This document shows positions 9,956 through 22,465 of a stretch of 64,000 nt of DNA, piece by piece (within the stretch, counting starts at the first letter, position 1; every line of letters begins with the position of its first letter). The notes under the pieces are model-generated. The model did not search any database. It was given only the letters and a program-made list of their open reading frames with translations, and was not told the DNA's origin. Source of the stretch: Gracilaria gracilis (taxonomy: Eukaryota; Rhodophyta; Florideophyceae; Gracilariales; Gracilariaceae); contig JARGSG010000040.1 in assembly GCA_030374805.1 (NCBI GenBank), positions 248,001 to 312,000 of the forward strand, given 5' to 3'. Both the position numbers and the translations under genes were made by a program.

Positions 9956-10750
9956 ATATATATGATTAACACTTACCCTAAGAGCACGGCACACTACGAG
10001 CTTACATGGGTGGCGTTTGAGGCTAGGTTGCTGGCGATCAGCCCTTGGCAGTTCGATAACACCTTACTTTGCTCACATCAGAACGCATAGAGCTCAAATT
10101 AACGGTAGCTGCTTTTAACGTCAAACAGGGCAGACGCCGAAAGTCTCCCGCAATAGAAGCAAAACGGTCCTTTGTGTAGGATTTCAACCCCCATCAGCAG
10201 CTTTGAAAACATTCGTTTCGTTTGTTCGCTCGGTGACCGTGATGCAGGCTGAAGAATCCCATGCGTCGAAATAACCTTCTGGACCCATTCTATACCAGCC
10301 TTTGATCAATAGTCATTTGTGTCACTGCTATGTCAGCAGGACATCGGGACAAGGATGCAGACAAACGTGCGTCGCTAGAGATATGCTCCAGTGCTCGAGA
10401 CGCTCGAGAGGCGAATTTTGAATTGTGCACGTGCATATCGTTTGTCATAATTTAAGGGGGAAGAGTGTTCATTGGTAACGTTTGATCTGAGACAGCGTCT
10501 CACCCTTGTTTATAGTATCTATAATGAGATACTTCAATGCTGCTATTGGATACATGTTCTCTATCGAAGAGTATAGAATCAGCTTTTACGAATCGTCAAG
10601 AACTGGCGTAGTCTTTTGTCTTCCCTCCCTGTTTTGCTTCACTACTTAAGGCAGTGCTCGGGATCAAGGCTTTCGCAAGTACTTTGACTAAGCTCAAAGT
10701 CACTCTGCAACACCTCACATGCCCTACATTGTTGTTCAGCTTGATATTAT
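9956..10750. other. Spacer without recognisable gene
   Basis: About 0.8 kb of moderately AT-rich sequence. No frame above about 60 codons, no repeat and no hairpin stood out. It ends with ATATTATAAATGG at the start of the dipeptidase gene, where TATTATAA could act as a TATA-like element but lies immediately at the ATG. Confidence 0.5.
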
Positions 10751-10752
10751 AA

Positions 10753-12573
10753 ATGGACGATCAGAACAAGATTCTGTGTAACCTATGGCAGAATTGGGTG
10801 CTGGAGACTACGGACCTATGCAAGATCAAGGCGTACAGAGGTGCTGATCTTTCAGATGAAGAAGTACATGTCGGATTAAGGCTATGTCGTTCTCAACTTG
10901 TCGATATAGCCAACAACTTCAACCAAACCGTTTTGAAGAACCACCAGCTCGTTCCTTTCCAGTGGTGCGGTGACGGTCAGAATGGTTCACATGATCCAAA
11001 CGAAGAAGAGCTCGCCAGTAACCCGTACTGGGTCTTTGGATATCGAATTGGTCCAGACTCTGGCGAACACAAAGTCAGCATCATTTGCCACCTTGACACC
11101 GTTCCAGCGTCGAACGGTGATGAATGGACTCCGTTTTCGCCCGAACAAACCGAGAAAGCCTATCCCGGTGGAACCGAAACGTCTCAGAAATTCCTTGTGG
11201 GCAGGGGTTGTATCGATGATAAGGGACCGGCCGTGTCGGCTTTCATCATGTTTCGTGCCCTCGCTTAAACTTACGATAGCGTAAAACCGGATCCGTTTGA
11301 GACAACACAGCTTGAGATAATTTTCGATACTTCTGAGGAGTGGGACATGTCCACCCCCCAAATACATGACAGATCCCAGTACGAAACGACCAGATTTTGG
11401 TCTTGTTTACGATGCCATGTGGATTGTTCGGGCTGAAAAGGTTGCGAACGACCTGTGTTTATCGTTAATCGGATGGAGGAGTCTTCTGATATACCTCTGT
11501 ATGCTTCCGCAATGATAGCTTCTCCAAACAACTCTTGTAATATCATTCCGGACTGAACAAAGGTTGAAGTGACTGGTAACCCTCAAGAGCTTGCTGTATT
11601 CAAGGCAACTGTATCAGAAGTGTTCGACAGTTTCTCCTTTGACGACCCTGAGTACTACAGAGGTAAGTTAAATGCGAACTCCGAAAAAGACGCAGGTGGA
11701 TCTATTATAAAGGTCATTCTGGAGATTACAGTGGAAGGCGCTCAACATGGATCTGCCCCTGACCAGAATCGCCTTGAGGGTGTGAATCCACTCGTGTCAC
11801 TGGCGAACTTTGTCGCGGGTCTGTGTGATGAGGGTTATTTAGGAGTGAATGCGGTATCTACAATGGCTAAATTCATCCAGTGGACATGGGGAACGTACGC
11901 ATTCGGAGAACTTCACGAATCGCTCTACAAGTACGACACCGTTTTCGATGAGCTCAATGGAACGACGTACGGCGTAACGAAGACAAAGATGATGGAAGAT
12001 GGGTCTGTCAAACTGAAAATTGACATTAGGTACGCTTTGGGGCACCATGGTCTTGAATGGGATGGAATGACGGAGGGTGAATTAGATGGTAATAGCACAT
12101 TTAGTACCGTGTTCACTGATTTGTTGAATGAGTTCAACAAGTGTCATCCGAAGCTTGGGAATGTTTTATTTACTCCAAAGAACATTTTCGGACCTGATAT
12201 TCGTGTGCCAGAGACAAACGAAAACTACCTTAAGGCCGAAGAAGCGTTCCGAAAGGCAATGAAACGAGATCCTCCTCGTTTGGCGATTGGAGGCGGTACG
12301 GACGCGAAGGATAACCTGTCGCTGCTGGCGATGGGCCCGCTGTTCGACACAAACATGGGCAAGCCGATCAATTATCACGGCATTTCTGAGGAGGCGCCCA
12401 TAGTGGCTATGCAAGTTAGCACACAGATTATTTACAATCTGTTCGAATCAGAGTTGCTGAATCCCAGTGGGGCTCATTTAAGTAAGGAAGCCAGGTTGAA
12501 GAAGGATGCTAAGGTAGTCCAGGCTCTGAAGAAAATTGCTGTACGAGGTCACAAGCACTGCTGTTCGCGTTAG
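10753..12573 (+). pseudogene. M20-family metallopeptidase (PepV/Sapep-like dipeptidase), broken
   Basis: ATG 10753 opens MDDQNKILCNLWQNWVLETT. The metal site follows as IICHLDTVPASNGDEWTPF (HxDxVP) and VGRGCIDDKGPAVSAF (the GRG..DDKGP block in which Asp bridges two zincs). A TAA at 11266-11268 interrupts at RALA before TYDSVKPDPFETTQ. The acidic catalytic EE is kept as FDTSEEWDMS. Then frames alternate (DFGLVYDAMWIVRAEK, PLYASAMIAS) until a long clean stretch from 11569 with the lid and C-terminal domain: VEGAQHGSAPDQNRLEGVNP, DIRYALGHHG, LAIGGGTDAKD and KPINYHGISEEAPIV. Total length suits the about 550-residue family. At least one stop and several frame changes kill the gene, but every domain is still there, so inactivation is fairly recent. 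Confidence 0.8.
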
Positions 12574-12579
12574 GGAGGG

Positions 12580-13146
12580 AAGATGGAGTCAGCCTATGGC
12601 TGACGGAAACATTGCAATTGTAAAAGAGCACGTGCTCACTGATATCAATGCCAATGCAGATCCAACGAACAAGGACAACGTGTTGCGAATGAAAAGTTGT
12701 GTGCCACTTATCCCTTTGCCTAACTGGGTCAATTTTTGAAGGGGGAAGTGACGGAGGTTGATCTGGCTCTTTCCTTGGGTTCGGCATGTAAGGCATGCAG
12801 ACAAAAGGTGCTGAGCATACGAGCCTGACATCAACTCTCTTGATTCAGCACCATTCCCAGAGAGAAGCTGCCGACCAACGCGGATGGCCCTACAAACACA
12901 TGCATCGCGGTTCACGACCACTTGTGCCGAAAAGCATGACGTCGTCCCCTGCTCCGGAGAAAACCCATCAGGACAAACGTCACAGGTCTACTGGCCGGCG
13001 TCCGAATCGGACAAACCTCTCTGAAAAAGGTTTGCATGTTCCCTGTCTCAGCAGCGAAGGGCCGCCACAAAGAACGTAGGGTTATCTCAGTAATACTGTA
13101 GGTTAGGTGGCACCGGTTTATTCAACTGCTTGTATTCATTGATTAC
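12580..13146. other. Spacer downstream of the dipeptidase
   Basis: A short frame in the flank (DGNIAIVKEHVLTDINANAD, 12597-12739) may be a relic of coding sequence but I do not recognise it. No other gene is visible. Confidence 0.3.
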
Positions 13147-13165
13147 GAGAGCACTTCGTGCTCTC
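13147..13165. other. 8-bp hairpin between convergent genes
   Basis: GAGAGCAC, loop TTC, GTGCTCTC. It lies between the 3' ends of the plus-strand dipeptidase and the minus-strand Cys-rich gene, a position where a 3'-end signal would be expected. Short enough that chance cannot be excluded. Confidence 0.35.
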
Positions 13166-13179
13166 TACACACTCTATTA

Positions 13180-14041
13180 AAGCAGTGCTGAGGAGAACCA
13201 GACATACAGTCCGGTTCTCCAACGCCTCACTCGCATTCGCTCTAACAGGTTAGTCGTAGAACCGGGAGGACAAGTTCCGCAAGCACCATTGATCAGAGTT
13301 TCTCTAGGCCCACAAGAAACAACTGGTACAATCCGGATTCGAAAAGCCGTTTCCTCCACGTAAGATGCATGAGGTGCTTGCTGGTTGTGGTTGACACTCC
13401 ACACTGTCACATGGTGAACAAGATTGCTGAAAGTTGATGTTGAAACCTGCTCGACTAGCACCTGATGAATAAGGTGCACATCCCGTGCCTAATTATCTAA
13501 GTGGCCTTGATTGCAAAAGAATGTCGATCTCGTCTCGTCCGACACTGAATTTGGGGTGCATAGCCTGCAGGAGGTCTCAAAAGCAGAGTTCAAGCCTTCA
13601 ATAAACGTGCCTTGCGGGCACGGAGAGCCGGCTAATGTCGACAGATTAAAGGAGAAAAAGGGATTGCAGGAAACAAGTGGTGCGAGTTCGATCCGGAACT
13701 GAGTCTCAAGAACACATGTTGCAAGCAGTTCCAAACGCAGAATTGAGTCCTTCGCCATCGTGCCGTTGGGGACGCGGTGAAGAGGCCGGGGTAGACAAGT
13801 TAAACAGGAAACCTTGGTTACAAAAACAAGTGCTTTGCGCTTCCGTTTGCACGACAGGATCGGCAAAAGGCGGTGTTGAACCTATCGTAAACTGTATTGG
13901 GCGGACACCGCATGCATAAGCGCTGATTATGCTCCGTAGTAACGAAGGTACCAGGCGAGCGCGGTATGTCGACTGCACTGCGAGTGGCGCAAGCACCGAG
14001 AGGAAGAAGCTCAGGACGGCGATGGTCATTTCGTGGTTCAC
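13180..14041 (-). pseudogene. Secreted Cys-rich protein with GCC2/GCC3 (ephrin-receptor-like) repeats, broken
   Basis: A likely signal peptide starts at 14029, MTIAVLSFFLSVLAPLAVQS. Three to four repeats of about 50 residues follow in shifting frames: NQRLCMRCPPNTVYDRFNTA FCRSC, then QSTCFCNQGFLFNLS, GLNSAFGTACNMCS, SPCPQGTFIEGLNSAFETSC and RLCTPNSVSDETRSTFFCNQ. The pattern CxxCPxGT..N..C..C....CxCNxG is that of GCC2/GCC3 modules in extracellular receptors and matrix proteins. Some repeats have lost cysteines (SPRPQ in place of SPCPQ). The repeat period of about 150 bp is still visible in the DNA. Broken, probably once a cell-surface or wall protein. Confidence 0.55.
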
Positions 14042-14385
14042 GAAGATGGGTCAAGTGGAAAACGCCTTCACGGCGGATGTTCGGAGTAGATCGGCTCTCG
14101 AATTGGAGATGGTGTGAGGGACGTTCATTTTGACTACGCGCGAAGATGACGTGCGTTGATACGGCTAAGAGTGAGGAGGCGAGTGAAGAAGAACAAGAGG
14201 AACGCGCACAGTGGCTCAAAATATGAGGCACTCCACGAGCCACAGGGTGCTGAAGGCGTTTACGGTGTGTTGGTAAACTCTGTTTAAACTCTCGTTTAGC
14301 CTTATACTACCCTTGGGGTAACGCTCGCAAGCGTCCTTTCTATGCTTTCTGCGACACTTTCACTGACTTCATAGAAGACAGACTC

Positions 14386-15240
14386 TTGTCACATCCAATG
14401 TTTGTGCAAGAACGGGTCAACACCCATCTTCAAGCTGCCGACACTGATACTGTGTTCAACTCGTGCTCAGTTCCTGAGCAAAAAGTTGCCCTGATCCTGC
14501 TGGAAAGCACCTCCAGTCAATTCCTCAGTACCCTTGTAGCAAATGAGACGCCGTTATTATTGTTCACGGTAACATCCGCGGCATTACCTGAAACCACTAA
14601 AATCTCTGAGTCATCTAGCAACGTCACCCTGGCAAACTTTATGAAAGCGTTAGCCTCCGATCTTGAAGGCGAGAAGCTTCTCACCTTCATAGTGCCATTC
14701 TGTCGAACAGTGGCACCTTCGAAACTTTCGACAATAGTCTGCGCGGCGTTTGCTAGGTCATTGTAATTTGCAAGGGCTGCCGCAGCTTGATTCAAGTTGG
14801 TCTCAGAAAAGCCGGAATCAAGATTAATACCGACAGCGCGTAAAAATGGAATATTCAACCCTCCTTCGTAACTCTGCAATGATTCATCATAAAGAACGAG
14901 TTGCGAGCTGTTCAAGGCGGTGCAGAACAATCCGTCACTAGTTGAAAGAAACTCTGAAGACGCACCATCTATGGTTACGTCGTAAGATAGTGTAGCTTCA
15001 CAAAATCCGATACAGCTTATGCCTGTCCTTGTGACTCGACCACGAGATATCGAGAAGCCTTTTATCACTTCAGTACGCTCCTCCGAAGATATTTAAATGG
15101 TACCTTCATTCATCTGACGCTCCACAATTTCCACCCCCTTAACCATGCTTAGCTTGCTTAGATCTTCAACTGGCAAGGCCAAAACCAGCGTCACGGCGAC
15201 GAAAATGCGACTAGGAGAAGAGCGAGTTTCATTATGGGAT
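14386..15240 (-). pseudogene. Secreted protein of unknown family, broken
   Basis: A start at about 15233 gives a hydrophobic leader (MKLALLLVAF) that passes by a frame change into FVAVTLVLALPVEDLSKLS, then a TAA, then the 183-residue frame 14517-15068. That frame contains CIGFCEATLSYDVTIDGASS and GLFCTALNSSQLVLYDESLQ with NxS/T sites, and later NDLANAAQTIVESFEGATV and VSFATRVLRN before a stop. I do not recognise a family. It resembles a secreted beta-rich protein. It sits head to tail with the Cys-rich gene on the same strand. Confidence 0.4.
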
Positions 15241-15299
15241 GTGATATTACAAGAACGACTCAAAACTGTAACTGATTGGTGCATGTGGTAGAGTGGGTT

Positions 15300-16210
15300 C
15301 CTATAAACCTGAGAGAGTAGAAGATGACTCTTATATTCTGAATCGAGTTAAGAAGAGCTGCTCTTCACTACAAACCCGAACTGAGCCTTTCGTGATGTAC
15401 ACGTGCGGCCGATCCAAGTTCTTCATCTTCATGCACGTGCACGTTGGTGTGAACAAATGCTGATGAGGATGAGCTTGTTGCACCTCATGTGACACCACAG
15501 GAAACAATGAGCGGCATTGATAAGATGGTTCAGGATATCTACGGGCGCTAGGACTAAGCGAGAAGATGTGCATTGTTTCCATGGCTAAGGTGGCATGTTG
15601 GGAACCAAACACCAAAATTTCCTGTCCAAAGCACAACCTGGGTAAACAAGCGGAGCTGCTAAAAACGGAAGGCGTAGGCAAAGAAACATGAAATGGTTAC
15701 ACATGCACATCATTTGCATCTATCATTATGATACTTTTATATGCAACACGGTGTTGTCACCACAAAAAGGAGAGACCGGATCAAAATCACTTCATAAACG
15801 TGATTAAACTCTGTTGTAATGTACTTGTTGATGTGTTCTCCATGCAGGAATCACAGAAACGGGATCTTCACATTGTTGGTCGTCGGTGAGAATTATCTCA
15901 CTGGTGGACCACTCGTTGAAACAAATGCTGGCTATCAACATCAGCTTCCTTGCGATCATCCTGATCAAGACTATCGCAAGAAGCCAACTAACTTTTGTGT
16001 AGAGTAATGTAGATAACGCGGAGATGCAGTTTTGTCGAAGATGGATGTAAAGTGCTCGAAAGGCTTATGAGTCGATGCTTGTATTTCAAGAATATTGCTC
16101 CTTACCGAAGAAGGTTTAGGAAGACTGCCTTCACTTCTATTGTACTGAAGTGTATCACGTCATCCATTATGAATAGCTCCTATTCCTTTCGCGCTTGCTG
16201 TACTTAGTAC
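15300..16210. other. Spacer without recognisable gene
   Basis: Short frames only. A small AAGAGCTGCTCTT palindrome at about 15351 is the only structure noticed. Confidence 0.4.
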
Positions 16211-16213
16211 CGT

Positions 16214-16834
16214 TTATGTGCAATCTTTGGTCGCTGACTTCATAGAACCAGACATCGCCAGCTCTCCTTCCATTCCAGCCTGGGATCTCAATTCCAAACA
16301 GCATACTATACACTCAGTGTTAGCTTCTTCCAATACTTTTGCTCCGACTCTTTCCAAGATGCTTAGTACTCCAAAAACAGTTAAAACATCGAACTCACTC
16401 ACTTTCGTGGTCCACATGTCTCGCCATTCGATTGAAGCTCTCGTCGATAGGCCTCTCCTCCATAACCGCCAATTAGCAGTCAAAACTAACCATATGTTCA
16501 GCTCAGCACCTTTTGCAATCCAGCCCTCCTCTGCGACGTCAAGAACAAGATCACCAGAGCCAGCTCCAAGATCAACCATGCAGGAGCAGAGTTTCCCGTA
16601 TCTTTGTCCTCTTTAAAGCTTCTTCACGGAGGAATCCGCGGAAAGTGTGACGGGCCAGATTAGATGACGTAACGTATGGCGCCCCGGAGAAGTTCGAAGG
16701 AATGGAGCGGTTATCAACCCTAGGACGGGAATGGTATAAGCGATGGTCGTCAGTCCAGCTGCTGTTATATTGGTGTATCGATCAGATGGCGAGTCGCCAC
16801 CCATCAGGGAATATATGCTTGACAACACAGCCAA
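16214..16834 (-). pseudogene. FAM173/ATPSCKMT-type lysine methyltransferase, broken
   Basis: The family trimethylates a lysine of the ATP synthase c subunit (or ANT) in mitochondria. N-terminal part: a membrane segment AAGLTTIAYTIPVLGLITAP, then in another frame PYVTSSNLARHTFRGFLREE, the conserved PYV.S region before the SAM site. In the first frame again come MVDLGAGSGDLVLDVAEEGW (motif I, DxGxGxG), AKGAELNIWLVLTANWRLWR (family pattern E-L-N-x-W-L-V) and FDVLTVFGV. Two frame changes separate these blocks. Length about 200 residues fits the family. The GSGD motif where GSGDGR is usual is a mild deviation. Confidence 0.7.
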
Positions 16835-17294
16835 AAACTGAACTCGTGAATTCAGGTTTCATATCGACTGTGAATAGCGCAAACTTACTGGGACGAAGTC
16901 GACAAAGAGGAGCTGCTCACAAGCACATTATCATCATGACCTCAGGGTATATACAGTACAACTTGTACTTTCGAACCTGCAATCTTCAGGCCTCCTGATG
17001 CCTGCACCGGTCTGATTCCGACTGAATCATTCAATCGAGGCCCAAGCGTCTGCTCTAAATAAGTCATCATCGAGATTTCTCCAAAGGGAGAATTCCGCGG
17101 AGGCCGGCCTCTTTCTTTGTTAACCAGCACTAAAACTCCGAATCAGGCCCACACTCTCGCCATCGGCGCTACACAGCAGTTCTCAGTGCGTCGCTCTTGA
17201 GATAGGCACTCACCTCGGTTTCAGTCATCTTCAGAACTTTGAATGATTTTCTATCTTTGTAATCTTGTTTCATGTAAGACAACATCTTGCTGCG

Positions 17295-20200
17295 ATGGAT
17301 TACGTGGATTTGGCTTTCACGGTGCTTCAAGTGGTCGAAAAGCTGGGAAGAGCCATTAGCAAATATTATGAATGGGGAGATATATCTAGGGACAACAAAA
17401 ACCAGCTTGATAGACTAAAACGATACTATGCGGAGGCTGCAAACTGTTTTCGACGACTTGAACATCTTTCTACTCCTGATTATGAAACAATTTCGTGGTG
17501 CGCTACGAGTCAAAAAAGACTGCGAGCACGTTGTGTTCCGTTGTCTTTTGACAACTGCGAGCCGACGCGAAATCTTTTGCGGTCGTCGAGAGTACCGCCA
17601 AAAGTCCGTTAAGGCTTTGATATTGGAAGCGCCGCGTCGAATTATGGCCTTTCTAAGGAGAGAGAAGTACCTCTAGGTGCTGCTTGGTTGTGTTAGGAAT
17701 TAGAACACAACTTCCACAATAAAGAAGAAGAACAATTTCGAGGCTGGCTCTGCATCACATGACCTTTAAAGAAGACATGGACAAGCTATCCAAATGAAAG
17801 CAATCTGTCGATAAAGCCAAACGCACAAACTGGGTGAAACGAATGAAACAAATTCTTTGTCAGTGCGAAACAAATGTGAAAGAGTTCTTTTACTTTCTAG
17901 GAGACAAAATCTCTCCTGTGTTAGAGACTCATCCTTTCCAGCATGATTTGTACACTCCACGCAATACAGTTCCGGTAAATCCTCGCAGATTGGTTCTGGA
18001 CTACACGACCACTGCTACTTGCGAAGGAAAGTTGACGGCTGCAATCCTGGATGAAATCGAAGGCCGTCTAGTTGCTGTTGTTGCATCGGGGAAAGGTGGT
18101 GTGGGCAAGAAATGTGCGCTACGGGGGCTTGCTGATAAAAAAGATATTAATCAAAGGTTTCCACGAGGCATTCTCTACATTCAACTGGGAAACTATGCAA
18201 CGGTATCCAACATCATAAAGGAATTGCAAAAATCATATAACGTGCAGGAGGCACGAAAGTAGCGAGCGTCCTAGCAGGTGCGGAATCGCTTCAAGAGGCG
18301 GCAGAGAAGGCTTCGGACTGGTTCAGCCCTTATCCATGTCTTTTTCTGATTGATGATATATGGCGAGGGAACGGCATAGACTCGAGCGTTTTTGGTGTTC
18401 TTGGGAAAATGGTAAACTCAAGCAGTCGATTAGTATATACTACTAGAGACCGGCACTTTTTAGGTCAAGCTGACAAGATGATTGAGTTCGAAGAGAAGGA
18501 AACGCACGGGGAACTGGCGCGAAGGATGTTGATGAAGCACTCCGGGTTTCGAGATGACGAGGAACTTGACCAGAAAAACAAAGGTGCATTCGAAGCTATT
18601 CTGAACATGTGTCAGGGTCTCCCACTGGCATTTGGAATTGTTGGGGCTTCAGTGTTAAAAAACTCAAGACGGAAATGCTCAGAAAGACAGCAGGACTCAC
18701 TGTCAGAGTTTAACCAGGATGTCTTTTCAAACCAATAGATAATGTTTGATATATCTGCGGAGGAGTATGGGCCTCTTTTGAATATAGTTTATGTCTCTCT
18801 TCAAGTACTGGAGACAGAGAACAGACAGGAAAGGTATTCTGACCGTTTTAGAGCTTTTTGAGTCCTTCAGAAACACCAAAATGTTTGCATTGAAGTGCTG
18901 CAGAAGTTATGGGATATGAATAGTTTGGACGATGTTAAACGGCTCGTTTACTCTTTTGAAGAGGTTTCACTTCTACATGTAAGGAGGGAGGGCAGTTTCA
19001 CCTTTTTGCGTCTACACGACTTAATTCTGGACCTTGCAGTTCACAAGACATCGGAAAGCTTGGAATCAAAAAGAATCTTTCAAACTCTTATCAACAACTA
19101 CATTCCAAGTGATCAAAGGAATGAATCGGAGCATGAGTGGTGGAATTTGACGGCTACGTTTTCAACAACTTGTGTAGAATTCTTCGGAGTGCGGAGTATG
19201 TCGACCACCTGCTTTGGCTGTTGTCAAAGCCACAATGGATAGCCAAGCGCTTAGCGAATAGTGGAATATACTCTGTGGGACATGACATGGGACATGGCTT
19301 GACCGTTGCCGAAGAAATAGCTTATTGGTCACTCGAGTCTCATAGAACATCTGGAGACAGTGAAGAAAGCCGCAAGAATGAGCTGCACATTTGTCGCGAA
19401 TAATCCGCGCGAAGTATGGTTTCAACTCCACGGGCGTTTGTTGGAGCATGCCACGCGATGCAAGCTTACGAAAAAGTTTGTTTGAAGAAATCGAGAAATG
19501 TGCGCCGCGACCTTGGGTCAAAACGTCATTAGGACTTCTACAAGCGCAAGGAACGGCGGTAGAAATGGTCCGAAGCCCAGAGCGTGTGAGGTGTATAAGT
19601 GTGGAGCACGATAATGTTTGGTTCATTTGGAGTGGAAATCCGGCGAGGTATCAGGTGGGCGTTTCATGCTACAACCGTACGACAGGCGTTTCCAAGACGC
19701 AAGGCCACTTATTCGAAGAGCAGCACAGAGACTGGATGGAGAATCTGCATTGTAGTGGGTTTTTAAATGACAGGGAAAGCGTTGTGACTGCTCGTGAGAA
19801 GAAAAAGATTGTGATAAGGAACAGAGAAACGGGAAAGGTGAAACGGATCGTCAATTGCATGTACAATTCTATGCTTCGAACACTCTTGAAGCGAAGGCTC
19901 GGTCGATCTTTTGAAGTTGATGGGTTCATTGCCTTCAGCTGCGATGGTAGACGAGTGGTGTCCACTTCTCCATGCCACACCATTCAAGTCTGGGATACTC
20001 TAAGTGGAAAGGCCGTCGGATCGCCTTTGGTTGGGCACAAAGATACCGTTTGGTGCGCGACGTTCAGCTTTGACGGCAGCCAAATTGTGTCTGGGTCGGA
20101 GGATAAAACTGTGTGTGTATGGAACGTCGAAAGCGGAACGACATTTGCAAACCTCCTTGTGGGTCACAGTAGTTGGGTTACATGCGTTTCTATGAACCGA

Positions 20201-21100
20201 AATCGAATTGTATCAGGGTCCAGGGACCGGACGGTGCGTGTATGGGATGCGGACAGCGGAAAGTGCATGCAGTCTCTTGTAGGTCATAATCGCTCAGTTG
20301 AATGCGTCGTTATAACTGTAGATGGAAATTGTATTGTGTCGGGTTCTGAGAGGAGCACAGTACGTGTTTGGGATGCTTTAAGCGGGAAAGCTATCACAAA
20401 ACCGCTCCGTGGTCACACAAGGTCGGTCTTGTGTGTCGAAGTGATTGGTGACGGTAAACATATTGTGTCGGGATCCAGAGACAAAATGGTGCGTGTTTGG
20501 GACATTCACCATGGAGAAGCATTCACAAAGCCTTTCGTAGGTCACACGGGTACGGTTCGGAGTGTTGTGGTGAGCCGAGACGGCAGCCGCATTGCATTTG
20601 CATCTTTGGACAAGACTGTACGTGTGTGGGACGCACATAGCGGAGATGCAGTCATTGGGTCGCTCATCGGTCACACTGATTGGGTTCTGTGCGTCGCTTT
20701 GAGCAAAGACGGCAGCCGCATTGCATCAGGATCAGAAGATAGAACGGTACGAGTGTGGGATGGGGGTAGTGGCGAGGCTATCACACCGCCGCTGGTGGGT
20801 CACACTCACAAGGTGAGTTGTTTGGCGTTGAGTGAGGATGGCAGTCGCGTAGTGTCCGGATCTTGGGACGGGTCGGTACGTGTGTGGGACGCGGACAATG
20901 GGAAAGTTGAGGCGCGCCGCTTGTGCACGGCCAAGCTGTGACAGGGGTGTGGGTGGATGCGCGGTGTTCGACGATTATGTCTTTTGATTGTAACGACGTC
21001 GGAAGGCTTTGGGACGTGAGTTCGGGGGAGTGTGTGCTCACGTCGCACGAAGCACATTGGTGGCGGACGGTGGAAGAACATGAGCTCTGCGGGTGTTAAC
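17295..21100 (+). pseudogene. NB-ARC-WD40 receptor (NLR-like), mostly frameshifted
   Basis: Starts MDYVDLAFTVLQVVEKLGRA with a helical N-terminal region ending AFLRREKYL. The NB-ARC part holds a P-loop VASGKGGVGKK (final Thr/Ser replaced by Lys), kinase-2 CLFLIDDIW, RNBS-B SSRLVYTTRD and CQGLPLAFGIVG, in at least three frames with stops at 17674-17676, near 18260 and at 18738. A winged-helix-like region (LRLHDLILDLAVH) follows. From 19391 one clean 516-codon frame carries KCAPRPWVKTSLGLLQ and eight WD40 blades with GH...V.C....DG..IVSGS.D.TVRVWD. It ends at 20941, while the next frame supplies a last half-blade (GRLWDVSSGECVL) up to TAA 21098-21100. Such STAND proteins act in innate sensing, with the WD40 array as the sensor. 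The intact sensor with a ruined switch suggests selection or repeat homogenisation kept it longest. Confidence 0.8.
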
Positions 21101-22465
21101 CCACGCAGATGTGGAAACCCGCACGAACGATCGTGCGCGATGGTGCAAACAATGGCCGCCAGGAGGTTGTGCTAGGCCCATCCGAAGAACCCATGGAAAA
21201 CGGGGAGGGCGCGGACGTCTACTTCTCGTACTTTTTCGACAAAAGCTGCACAATTTTGCGGTAATGTGGGGGCTTTTTCTGAAGCTCGACTGGCGGGTCT
21301 AGACTCTAGAAGGGGAAAGGCATGACCGGTGCCCGGGGTTGATCCAGTAGTGGCAAAATGCCCTTCTTGCGACACTGGGCGCAGAGGGGTGGAGCACCCA
21401 CCGTGGAGAATTGGAACGTCTCTGAATCGTGAATGAATGCAGTAGTACCGAATGGATGATGAAGATTTCACGATTTCTTATGAGTTTGACTGAACTCGTA
21501 AGATAGGAATACAGATAAGGGCCAGACAAAACTCCAGATTTGCGCTTTCTCTGTGATTCAGTACAGTGATATGACGATAAGATATCGATTGATGATCAAA
21601 GGCGCTGGAGAGTTTATGTTCTTTTGCAGCCTCTGCGACGACTTGGTATGACAATGACGAGATATCTAACTCACAAGACAAGGCTGCGAAGCGGAAAGCG
21701 ACAAGTGAAAAGTGCAAGGCTGTCAAAAACAGAATGTCTAACTTCGCATGGGAAGAACACCTTCTCGTTCTTTGGCTCTCCCACTGCTCGAGATCTGTAA
21801 CCCAAGCGATCGCATGCTCGTCCTCCCTTCCATGCCTCGCCCTTCATAAAGCAATGACGCAGAAAGCTCGACCGCGCCGCACACCGCGTATGTTCAAACA
21901 GAGCAGCCCCAAAGCAGCTTAACGCCGCGCAGCATACGCCGTCGCTGGCGCTAAAACACTACACGTACCCTTGGTACTCCGTATTCTATATCGAAGTCTT
22001 GGATAGTCTGCGACTTGTAATCAAAGCGGGTCCAATGTGTGGTGAATCTCAACGCACGGAGCTGCCGATGTCAGCCGAGCAAATGGCCATGCGCCAGCTC
22101 GTCAACCAGCGCTGTGCGACGTGAGCTGCACACGTGGCCTGCGTACCTTCCCGACAGCGCGCCACACACCGCCGATGAAGGCGGCACGTACCCGTGGAAA
22201 GGCATCGGGCCAGGCGACTCGGCACGATCAGCGCCGTCGAATCGCCGTAGCCGCCTTGCTCACGCACGCGCCGCTAAGCCCGCACGACTCGGCCACCTAC
22301 CTCCGCGTGCGCTCTGCGTCCCTGTGCGTTCGGCCCATGCGTGCGTTGCGCTCCGATTAACTATTGCCGTTCTTCTTTTCGCGCCGCCGCCTCGTCGCTT
22401 GTGATCTCGCGCCGCCTCCCATGCGATAGCACGTCCGCCACTGCTGCAGCCCTGAAAACGTACAC
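21101..22465. other. Spacer and upstream region of the acetyl-CoA carboxylase relic
   Basis: No gene recognised. The last 450 bp before 22466 rise in GC and hold no clear TATA element. Short frames on both strands look random. Confidence 0.4.
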
